Shown in pieces: positions 1 to 4,951 of a stretch of DNA of 5,345 nt (the first letter of the stretch is position 1; each line of letters begins with the position of its first letter). The translations under genes and the position numbers were made by a program. Below the pieces are notes generated by a model. The model worked only from the letters and a program-made list of their open reading frames with translations, ran no database searches and was not told the origin of the DNA. Origin of the DNA: Candidatus Peribacterales bacterium (GTDB lineage: Bacteria; Patescibacteriota; Gracilibacteria; Peribacterales; Peribacteraceae); assembly GCA_020059985.1 (NCBI GenBank), contig JAGVCI010000021.1:1-5345 (forward strand). Reading direction: 5' to 3'.

Positions 1-2
1 CG

Positions 3-476
3 ACGAAGGCGGAGAAAGAGGTGCGCAAAAAGTTCGATACGCTGCGCGAGCAGTACTTCCAGCGCAAAGACCAGGAACGCCTCTACGATGCGGTCGCTCT
101 TCTTTCCCGTATGACCCCGAACGTGGCGTTTGCGACCGTCCCGCACAAAGATCGCGTCTACTATCTGGGACTCGCGAATGTGCTGCGACAACCAGAGTTC
201 CAGAGTGATCCGCGCCTTGCGAGTGGAGTTGTGGAAGTCCTCGAGGAACACCTTGCCGAGGCGATCGAGTCGTTCGAAGTGGATGAAAATGTTCGCTACT
301 ACATTGGTGAGGGGCACCTGCTTCCGCAGATCCAAAGTTGTTCGGTGATGGCGACCGCCTACCGCGTCCGCGGATCGCAGGGGGTCATCGGAATTCTCGG
401 TCCCATGCGCATGGATTACGCTTACAATACGGTGGCACTGCAGATGGTGACCGATCTCGTTCGCTCCTATCAGTAG
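3..476 (+). CDS. hrcA: Heat-inducible transcription repressor HrcA, C-terminal part (5' end outside window)
   Basis: HrcA is a DNA-binding repressor that holds down chaperone genes (groESL, dnaK operon) by binding CIRCE operators and is released on heat stress. The window holds about 157 residues of its C-terminal part. The N-terminal winged-helix domain must lie upstream. The frame is open from base 3, so the GTG at 21 is probably an internal valine, not the start. Family signs are the N-V-A-F-A-T-V-P stretch, the L-G-L-A-N-V-L-R-Q-P-E-F segment at about 165-200, the Y-I-G-E...I-Q-S-C-S segment, and the terminal G-I-L-G-P-M-R-M-D-Y signature at 390-419, followed by the usual short tail to TAG at 474. 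The end looks intact. No CIRCE inverted repeat is visible in the window, so the operators it controls are elsewhere. The ATPase gene follows after 24 nt, suggesting an operon. The identification rests on recalled family motifs. Confidence 0.93.
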   Translation, partial: TKAEKEVRKKFDTLREQYFQRKDQERLYDAVALLSRMTPNVAFATVPHKDRVYYLGLANVLRQPEFQSDPRLASGVVEVLEEHLAEAIESFEVDENVRYYIGEGHLLPQIQSCSVMATAYRVRGSQGVIGILGPMRMDYAYNTVALQMVTDLVRSYQ

Positions 477-500
477 ACACCTCTTACACGCACTTCCTTT

Positions 501-3170
501 GTGACGCTGCTCCGTATCCGCGCCGGCCAGGAGAATGAACGCGGACCAGTGTTCATGGAACCAGCGGTCGCTGCTCTCCACACGGCGGCAACGGGAAAAG
601 AAGGGATGTGTCTGGAGATTGGACTCGCGACCGATGGAAAGATCGGGCTGTTTGTCCGTGGATCCGAAGGCGCGGTGTCTTTGGCGGAGAACCAGCTCTA
701 CGCGCAGTACCCGGATATCGACGTTTCGCAGATCGGGGATGATCCGTTCATTCCGAAAGACGGCGAGAAGATTGTGTCGCTCGATCTAGGACTCGCTGAT
801 CCCGAAGTCTTCCCGATCAAGCGTCACCCGCAGTTCGACGACTTGCTCACCCGTGCCAACGTCGACCCGATCGCGGGGCTGACATCGGCGCTCGCCCGCT
901 ACGTGGTGCCGGGGATGCGTGGACACATCCAAATCGTTCTCAAACCTCTCGGTGGCAGCTACCGCCGACGTGCGATTCGGTTCCTTCCACTCCTGAAGCG
1001 TGGGCTTGCTGCCGAGTCTACTCGCTTTGCTCAGGTATTTACTCGGGTGCAGATGGCACGAGGCTGGAAGCGTATTCTCCTTATTCCGGTTTCCATCCTC
1101 CTCGGAGGGTTCCGCGCGTGGCCAGGCTTCCATAAGTATTTTGCTTCTCCGCTCTCGCTCTTCAGCGATAACGCGGAACCATCACACACCATGGATCCGG
1201 AGGAGATCCGCCAGGCGAGCATGCGTTCCCATGATCGTGAAGATCCTGTCGCGGGTGCAGCAGACAAAGTGAATCGTCTGCTCTTCCTCTGTAATGTCCG
1301 TTTGAGCGTTATCGCTCCGGCTGGCGAAGAAGCGAAGGCACTGGCCAAGCTCACGGAAATCGCCGGGAGCTTCCAGCAGTTTACTCTGCCGCAGAGTAAT
1401 GGATTTAAGGCGCTCAAGGCTCGTTCTGTGGAACGGATCTCCCATGATCTTTCGTCCGCGCCCTACGTTCTCTCGGCTGAGGAGATCGCGACGCTCTGGC
1501 ACCTGCCGACGATTCTCGTCCAGACGCCGAACCTCGACTGGGTCCTCAGTAAAAAGCTCCAGCCGCCGATCAACTTGCCGACGGAGAAAGGAATAACAGG
1601 GCTCGGAGAGGCGACCTTCCGCGGACAACGCACGGAGTTCGGCATCCGTCCCGACGATCGTCGTCGTCACATCTACGTGATCGGAAAAACCGGTATGGGA
1701 AAATCGACGCTGCTCGAAAACATGATCTTCGCGGACATTCACAACGGAAAAGGAGTCGGTGTTATCGACCCGCACGGCGACCTGATCGAGGCGATCCTGC
1801 GATTTGTTCCCGCGAGTCGCAGCAATGACATCATTCTCTTCGATCCCGCGGACCGCGATTATCCGCTCTCGTTCAACATGCTGGAATCCACCGGGCCGGA
1901 CCAACGTGCGATTGTCGCGTCCGGCCTCATGGGAGTTTTCACTAAGCTTTGGCCCGATACCTGGAGCGAGCGTATGAAACATATCCTCCGCAATACCCTG
2001 CTCGCGCTTCTGGAATTCGAGGGATCGTCGATGCTCGGCATCATGCGCATGTTCGCGGATGACGCGTATCGCGACAAAGTGACGGCGAAGATCACTGATC
2101 CGCTTGTGAAAAGCTTCTGGCAGGACGAATACGCCGGATGGTCCGAGAAGTACCGCACGGAAGCGATATCCGCGATCCAGAACAAAGTCGGGCAGCTGCT
2201 CTCGACTCCCGTGATGCGCAACATCGTGGGACAAGTGAAGAGCTCACTCGATCTGCGTCACTCCATGGATACAGGAAAGATCATTCTCGTGAACCTGAGT
2301 AAGGGAAAACTGGGCGAGGACATCTCCGCGTTCCTCGGATCCATGCTCGTGACCAAGTTCCAGATCGATGCCATGAGTCGCGCCGATATTCCGGAGAAGG
2401 ATCGCAAAGACTTCTATCTCTACGTCGACGAGTTCCAGAATTTTGCGACCGAATCCTTCGCGACCATTCTCTCCGAGGCACGCAAATACCGTCTCTCGCT
2501 CACCATGGCGAATCAATACATCGCGCAGCTCACCATCGGACAGGGGAATACGACGCTCCGCGATGCGGTCTTCGGAAACGTAGGTACCCTTATGAGTTTT
2601 CAGGTCGGGAGCGACGACGCCGAAGTGATGAGTCTTCAGTTTGAGGAAACGGTGACCCCGAAGGATATCTTGAGTTTGCCGAAGTACCACGCATACGCGC
2701 GCCTCATGATCGACGGTGTGCCGAGTAAACCGTTCTCCGTGACAACTCTCCCGCCGCCAGACTTTAAGCAAGATGAAGGACGGGTGGAAACCCTCAGGCG
2801 GCTCTCCCGCGAACGCTACACGCAACCGCGGACGGCTGTGGAGGAGAAGATCATCCGCTGGGCAGCATCTGCTGCAGAGGGCAAGAAGCAGGCGAAGCAG
2901 GCAGTGAAGTCCAAAGAGAAGGAAGAGGAGGAGCTCAAAAGGGCGAAGAAGAAGGGCATGAAGCTTGAGGAGTACCGTGCATGGCGCGATCGCGAAATGT
3001 GGACCAATGATTACAATATGATCCGCAAGAAAGAGTTTGCGGGGGAAGTCGTGACGCCTGAAGAGAAGGCTTCTATGGAAGAGCTCGGGAAGAAGCTCGA
3101 GGCGAGCGGAGGTATTCCGCCGCCAAGTAAGGCGATGATTGAGCTGAAAGAGAAGAGGGCGAAGAAATAG
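501..3170 (+). CDS. VirD4/TraD-like type IV secretion DNA-translocation ATPase, CPR-type
   Basis: This 889-residue protein resembles coupling-protein ATPases (VirD4/TraG/TraD) that pump DNA through type IV secretion channels. Residues 1-160 form the N-terminal domain I associate with CPR members (L-Y-A-Q-Y-P at 67-71, D-P-I-A-G-L at 122-127, then I-Q-I-V-L-K-P). Residues 191-206 are a short hydrophobic stretch, possibly membrane-associated. A-E-E-I-A-T-L-W-H-L-P lies at 326-336. Walker A is G395-K401-S402, with D-P-H-G-D at 423-427. Walker B ends at D643-E644, inside Y-V-D-E-F-Q-N. A-N-Q at 670-672 matches the usual sensor position, and the TraG/TraD-C-like segment starts near 593. Residues 783-889 are Lys/Glu-rich and probably helical. 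All ATPase motifs are intact. GTG at 501 is the only common start codon between the hrcA stop and the conserved N-terminus; ATG at 555 would cut conserved residues. No Shine-Dalgarno precedes 501, so coupling to hrcA translation is possible. No other secretion genes are in view. Confidence 0.92.
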   Translation: MTLLRIRAGQENERGPVFMEPAVAALHTAATGKEGMCLEIGLATDGKIGLFVRGSEGAVSLAENQLYAQYPDIDVSQIGDDPFIPKDGEKIVSLDLGLADPEVFPIKRHPQFDDLLTRANVDPIAGLTSALARYVVPGMRGHIQIVLKPLGGSYRRRAIRFLPLLKRGLAAESTRFAQVFTRVQMARGWKRILLIPVSILLGGFRAWPGFHKYFASPLSLFSDNAEPSHTMDPEEIRQASMRSHDREDPVAGAADKVNRLLFLCNVRLSVIAPAGEEAKALAKLTEIAGSFQQFTLPQSNGFKALKARSVERISHDLSSAPYVLSAEEIATLWHLPTILVQTPNLDWVLSKKLQPPINLPTEKGITGLGEATFRGQRTEFGIRPDDRRRHIYVIGKTGMGKSTLLENMIFADIHNGKGVGVIDPHGDLIEAILRFVPASRSNDIILFDPADRDYPLSFNMLESTGPDQRAIVASGLMGVFTKLWPDTWSERMKHILRNTLLALLEFEGSSMLGIMRMFADDAYRDKVTAKITDPLVKSFWQDEYAGWSEKYRTEAISAIQNKVGQLLSTPVMRNIVGQVKSSLDLRHSMDTGKIILVNLSKGKLGEDISAFLGSMLVTKFQIDAMSRADIPEKDRKDFYLYVDEFQNFATESFATILSEARKYRLSLTMANQYIAQLTIGQGNTTLRDAVFGNVGTLMSFQVGSDDAEVMSLQFEETVTPKDILSLPKYHAYARLMIDGVPSKPFSVTTLPPPDFKQDEGRVETLRRLSRERYTQPRTAVEEKIIRWAASAAEGKKQAKQAVKSKEKEEEELKRAKKKGMKLEEYRAWRDREMWTNDYNMIRKKEFAGEVVTPEEKASMEELGKKLEASGGIPPPSKAMIELKEKRAKK

Positions 3171-3173
3171 CAC

Positions 3174-3223
3174 CCCATTAAAAAAATGGGAGCGGGTTTC
3201 CTACCCGCGAGCATTTTTATGCT
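3174..3223. repeat. Three short hairpins in tandem after the ATPase gene
   Basis: Directly after the ATPase stop are three perfect stem-loops: CCCATT/AATGGG (3174-3179 with 3185-3190, A-rich loop), GCGGGT/ACCCGC (3192-3197 with 3203-3208) and AGCAT/ATGCT (3210-3214 with 3219-3223, loop of four T). None is followed by a clean U-tract, so each is a weak terminator candidate. They may protect the mRNA 3' end or belong to the larger hairpin cluster that continues to 3538. Confidence 0.55.
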
Positions 3224-3227
3224 TATC

Positions 3228-3257
3228 TTGGTTCTTTTTGTAACCAAAAAGAACCAA
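3228..3257. repeat. 13-bp perfect hairpin with TAAC loop
   Basis: TTGGTTCTTTTTG at 3228-3240 is the exact reverse complement of CAAAAAGAACCAA at 3245-3257, with the four-base loop TAAC. The arms have T5 and A5 tracts and the sequence reads on into AAAAG. The pattern resembles short interspersed palindromes that I recall in many bacterial intergenic regions. It could also act as a poor terminator on either strand. Spread through the genome cannot be judged from one copy. Confidence 0.7.
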
Positions 3258-3267
3258 AAAGTTTCGC

Positions 3268-3285
3268 TCCGTGATTGCTCACGGA
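3268..3285. repeat. 7-bp hairpin, TCCGTGA/TCACGGA
   Basis: TCCGTGA (3268-3274) pairs perfectly with TCACGGA (3279-3285) around a TTGC loop. It sits between the 13-bp hairpin and the long imperfect palindrome and is probably one unit of the same compound element. TGATTG at 3272-3277 could instead pair with CAATCA at 3381-3386, enclosing the next palindrome. Confidence 0.55.
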
Positions 3286-3371
3286 TCAGTCCAGCCAAAT
3301 GCTCCGCTGCAAAAATGGCCCCCTCCGCTTGCCGCACCGCATTTTTGCGACGCTCCGCATTTGGGGACTGA
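3286..3371. repeat. Long imperfect palindrome, about 23 paired bases per arm
   Basis: The arms 3287-3319 and 3339-3370 are near reverse complements. CAGTCC pairs with GGACTG, CCAAATGC pairs with GCATTTGG after a two-base AG bulge, and an internal loop is followed by GCAAAAATG against CATTTTTGC. The loop at about 3320-3338 is C-rich. Such a structure would form a stable rod in RNA or a cruciform in DNA. An open frame runs over it, but its residues simply reflect the mirrored arms, so I treat it as non-coding. Confidence 0.7.
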
Positions 3372-3408
3372 AACCGCTCGCAATCAGTGTCGCGATCTAT
3401 AGATAAAT

Positions 3409-3440
3409 GCGCGAAGGCAGGCTTTGCCTGCCTGGAGCGC
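3409..3440. repeat. REP-like GC-rich hairpin, AGGCAGGC/GCCTGCCT
   Basis: AGGCAGGC (3415-3422) and GCCTGCCT (3426-3433) form a perfect 8-bp stem around TTT. Outer GCGC (3409-3412) pairs with GCGC (3437-3440) across a small internal loop. A perfect palindrome ATCTATAGAT lies just upstream at 3395-3404. The GCCTGCC/GGCAGGC core recurs in the hairpin at 4019-4036, which suggests a small family of repetitive extragenic palindromes. Membership in a genome-wide family is inferred. Confidence 0.6.
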
Positions 3441-3462
3441 CACCTCTTAAGGGAAAGAGAGC

Positions 3463-3495
3463 TCATGAGAGGAAACCGTAGGTTTCCTTTCATGA
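3463..3495. repeat. 15-bp hairpin with one G-T pair, loop GTA
   Basis: TCATGAGAGGAAACC (3463-3477) pairs with GGTTTCCTTTCATGA (3481-3495) around a three-base GTA loop, with a single G-T wobble at 3469/3489. It lies 11 nt upstream of the terminator stem at 3506. No U-tract follows, so it is unlikely to be a terminator itself. It may be the last structured unit of a transcript that ends at the terminator, or part of a compound repeat. Confidence 0.65.
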
Positions 3496-3505
3496 ATCCT
3501 TATAG

Positions 3506-3540
3506 CAAAAAGACCAGAAGTAGCCTCTGGTCTTTTTGTT
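3506..3540. terminator. Strong intrinsic terminator, probably bidirectional
   Basis: CAAAAAGACCAGA (3506-3518) and TCTGGTCTTTTTG (3526-3538) form a perfect 13-bp stem with loop AGTAGCC. On the + strand the GACCAGA stem runs into TTTTTGTTTTTG, a classical U-tract. On the - strand the symmetric A/T arms also give a T5 run. It is the first convincing stop for the hrcA-ATPase transcript, which would then carry about 370 nt of hairpin-rich 3' sequence. It could equally end a separate small RNA. Confidence 0.78.
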
Positions 3541-3795
3541 TTTGTGTTGCTCCCCTGACTATCGGTGACAACTTACATTGGCCACTGAGTCTAACAGGAA
3601 GCGATAAGTGCAGTGAGGAGACTGCGATTCTCTGCCTTGCTTTGGTTTCTTGTTTATCCTCGCAACCGGACGAGGCCCCCGTGCCAGGCACCAAAACATC
3701 GTAGTAAAACGAAGGGGCCATGGGGAATTATGGATGAGCATCCCGCCAAGCACCTCTCTTTCGGCGGCACGACATCGCAGAGCAGAGGGGACGGT

Positions 3796-3828
3796 AGCCT
3801 TGAATCATGATGGATGATTCAGCTTTTT
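3796..3828 (+). terminator. Intrinsic-terminator-like hairpin followed by T5
   Basis: TGAATCAT (3801-3808) and ATGATTCA (3814-3821) form a perfect 8-bp stem with loop GATGG. AGC (3796-3798) can extend it with GCT (3822-3824). TTTTT at 3824-3828 follows directly. The stem is AT-rich and thus modest in strength. No gene upstream on the + strand obviously needs it, because the ATPase transcript already has a stronger stop at 3506-3540. This makes a separate short transcript between the two stops possible. Confidence 0.45.
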
Positions 3829-4018
3829 GAGGAGATGGCGAAGTCCTTGTGTGCCAGTCTCAGAAGTGTGCAATGAATTGCAAAGGGTGACTGAGTGGAA
3901 CAAGTGCCAAACTCCCGTGGGGGAGGGGGTGTAGCGGGCTACCCTCCCGTCTGCTCGGGTTTCTAGTGTTGCGACTGGTGATGTGAAGGATCTTTTTGTT
4001 TTTGCCCCGGGGCTGGGT

Positions 4019-4036
4019 GCCTGCCCGACGGCAGGC
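4019..4036. repeat. REP-like hairpin GCCTGCC-CGAC-GGCAGGC
   Basis: GCCTGCC (4019-4025) and GGCAGGC (4030-4036) form a perfect 7-bp stem with a CGAC loop. The palindrome GCCCCGGGGC lies just before it at 4004-4013. The stem core is shared with the hairpin at 3415-3433, which points to a repeated extragenic palindrome type. Confidence 0.55.
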
Positions 4037-4089
4037 GGGTTTGTGTGACTGTTTGTCTTTGTGTAACGAGGGCGGGCTGATGGCCTTTT

Positions 4090-4132
4090 GATTTGTTCGG
4101 GGAGGGAGTGGACCCCCCTCCGCGAACAAATC
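4090..4132. repeat. 17-position hairpin with a single mismatch
   Basis: GATTTGTTCG (4090-4099) is the exact reverse complement of CGAACAAATC (4123-4132). After one G-G mismatch (4100/4122), GGAGGG (4101-4106) pairs with CCCTCC (4116-4121). The nine-base loop is AGTGGACCC. It is among the most stable structures in the gap. There is no following U-tract on either strand, so it is not a standard terminator. Possible roles are an RNA domain, a protein-binding palindrome or a remnant of a mobile element end. Confidence 0.65.
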
Positions 4133-4182
4133 ATGTCACTGTACTCAGCACGGAACGAACCCGCAACTTTTCCCCGTAGTCT

Positions 4183-4226
4183 CAAACAGAGAATTATGTT
4201 TTGAATATATTATTTGTACAAACAGA
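4183..4226. repeat. Short direct repeat CAAACAGA in an AT-rich island
   Basis: CAAACAGA occurs at 4183-4190 and again at 4219-4226, each followed within about 15 bases by ATTATG. The interval is far more AT-rich than its surroundings. On the - strand, TTGTAC (4221-4216) and CATAAT (4198-4193) are 17 bases apart, a weak promoter-like match that would transcribe leftward into the non-coding stretch. The repeat is short enough to arise by chance. Confidence 0.3.
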
Positions 4227-4234
4227 ATACTTTG

Positions 4235-4258
4235 ATTATGGCTTCCATAAGCCATAAT
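4235..4258. repeat. 10-bp perfect hairpin downstream of the coiled-coil gene
   Basis: ATTATGGCTT (4235-4244) pairs perfectly with AAGCCATAAT (4249-4258) around CCAT. It lies 30 bases beyond the stop of the - strand gene, where a terminator would be expected. The - strand sequence after the stem (CAAAGTATTC) has no U-run, so if it stops transcription it does so weakly or with help. Confidence 0.5.
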
Positions 4259-4288
4259 TCCACTGATCGTTCAAAAATGTGCTTCGCC

Positions 4289-4852
4289 CTAAAAACTCTG
4301 CGCGGTGCGCAGGAATGACTGTCTTCTCTGCAGGATGTACTCGGCAAACTGGATGTTGAGCTCTGCTTTTCGGAGTTTCGCCTCTGCACTGAGCGCCGTG
4401 ATCCGACTCGCAAACACATCTTCGAGTGCATCGCGCTCTTCTTCAAGTGCATTGAGGATCTCACGTTGCCGATCGATCTCTCCACGCAATCTCTCGCGAA
4501 GAACCTCGTCCTCACGGTTCTGCCGCAGCCGACTTTCATCGCGCATGTCCTCGAGTACGCGATCTTCCTGCTCAATTCTGTCCTCCAAGTACCGATCTAT
4601 GGACTCCCACTCATCTTTAAGCGCTTCTATACGATATTCATATTCCTGATCAGTATCATCCATGCGGTTTTCGATCGATTGTTCGTAGTCATCCAGGTCT
4701 TCCTCGAGAACTTCGTGCTCTTCCGCGATCCGACACGCAGCAAATCCTCCATTGCCACGCTCCTCGCGTGCTTCCTCACAATTTGCCTGCGCGGAAGCGG
4801 TACTCGCAAGTAGCAAGAGGCCGACGATCGAGAGAAATGTACGCAGGAGAAT
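4289..4852 (-). CDS. Secreted acidic coiled-coil protein, unknown function, non-AUG start
   Basis: I do not recognise a family. Read leftward, the frame gives a typical export signal (L-L-R-T-F-L-S-I-V-G-L-L-L-L-A-S-T-A-S-A-Q-A) with likely cleavage after ASA or AQA, then about 160 residues that are strongly charged and almost free of proline. The mature part has two early cysteines (in N-C-E-E and A-A-C-R) and a long Glu/Asp/Arg-rich helix with coiled-coil character. A-L-E-E and A-L-E-D repeat at a seven-residue interval, mirrored by TTC(G/A)AGTGCAT at 4421 and 4442. The frame is closed upstream by TAG at 4870-4868, and no ATG or usable GTG lies in frame before the signal. I place the start at ATT 4852; CTG 4846 is possible. 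TTG 4816 would leave only an 11-residue remnant of the signal. AGGGG lies 12 nt before ATT. Probably periplasmic or extracellular. Confidence 0.72.
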   Translation of the reverse strand: MLLRTFLSIVGLLLLASTASAQANCEEAREERGNGGFAACRIAEEHEVLEEDLDDYEQSIENRMDDTDQEYEYRIEALKDEWESIDRYLEDRIEQEDRVLEDMRDESRLRQNREDEVLRERLRGEIDRQREILNALEEERDALEDVFASRITALSAEAKLRKAELNIQFAEYILQRRQSFLRTAQSF

Positions 4853-4951
4853 GGTTGTATCACGCCCCTAGACCACGAACAACAGCCGTGGACACAGGGT
4901 GTGTTCAAAGAGCGGGTGACAACGGCACGGTTCGTCTCCTAGGATAACCGC
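4853..4951. promoter_or_regulatory. Divergent intergenic spacer between two exported-protein genes
   Basis: About 100 bases separate the divergently read genes and must carry any promoters of their own. I see no convincing -35/-10 pair on either strand. Two small stems are present: CCACG/CGTGG (4873-4877 with 4887-4891) and ACACA/TGTGT (4892-4896 with 4900-4904, loop GGG). These adjacent stems might be operator or leader structures, but they are short. Confidence 0.3.
4941..4944 (+). promoter_or_regulatory. Ribosome binding site of the thermonuclease gene
   Basis: AGGA at 4941-4944 sits seven bases before ATG at 4952, an ideal Shine-Dalgarno spacing. It supports that ATG as the start, in agreement with the signal peptide that begins there. 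Confidence 0.7.

Larger units (their letters stand above)
3541..4180. other. Non-coding, structure-rich stretch; possible ncRNA of unknown class
   Basis: I find no credible protein gene here. Open frames are short, lack ribosome sites and show no family motif. Possible structure includes GGCCCC (3674-3679) with GGGGCC (3714-3719) enclosing two small stems, as in a three-way junction. TCCTT and CCAGTC (3844-3859) can pair with GACTGG and AAGGA (3973-3990), enclosing a GGGAGGG/CCCTCCC stem (3921-3927 with 3942-3948). This long-range pairing is followed at once by TCTTTTTGTTTTTG (3991-4004), as at the end of a + strand RNA. I could not match it to tRNA, tmRNA, RNase P, SRP or 5S RNA. It may be real structured RNA or decayed repeats. 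Confidence 0.3.

Noticed and set aside
1182..2234. Long - strand open frame (350 codons) opposite the ATPase gene
   Set aside because: It is a mirror of the GC-rich ATPase codons, rich in Arg and His with no family motif, signal or ribosome site, while the + strand carries intact ATPase motifs here.
2244..3173. Long - strand open frame (309 codons) opposite the ATPase C-terminal half
   Set aside because: Its Leu/Phe-rich start is the complement of the Lys/Glu-rich ATPase tail. Walker B and the conserved A-N-Q are on the + strand.
3186..3371. Small + strand open frame across the hairpin cluster
   Set aside because: It lies wholly over inverted repeats, and its residues mirror the two palindrome arms. 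It looks like the kind of repeat-derived frame often mis-annotated as a hypothetical protein.
3541..4180. RNase P RNA, tmRNA, SRP RNA or tRNA in the gap
   Set aside because: On the - strand near 4175-4150 there is a GGGGAAAAGTTGCGGG stretch and a tRNA-like GGTTCGTTCC, but the former lacks the conserved RNase P core partners and the latter lacks the A that follows TTCG in T-loops, with no acceptor stem. No tag frame or SRP apical loop is seen.
3805..4185. - strand open frame of 126 codons in the gap
   Set aside because: No ribosome site, low-complexity Pro/Arg/Thr/Ser composition and no recognised motif. It crosses several strong hairpins.
4466..4813. + strand open frame with a hydrophobic translation opposite the coiled-coil gene
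   Set aside because: Its Phe/Leu/Ile runs are what the complement of Glu/Asp-rich coiled-coil codons gives. The - strand reading has a proper signal peptide and a continuous helix.
474..4870. Recoding of TAG as a sense codon
   Set aside because: TAG sits between hrcA and the ATPase in frame, and before the signal peptide at 4870, but HrcA ends at its normal C-terminus and TAG also ends the ATPase and coiled-coil genes at sensible places. Ordinary stops explain all cases.
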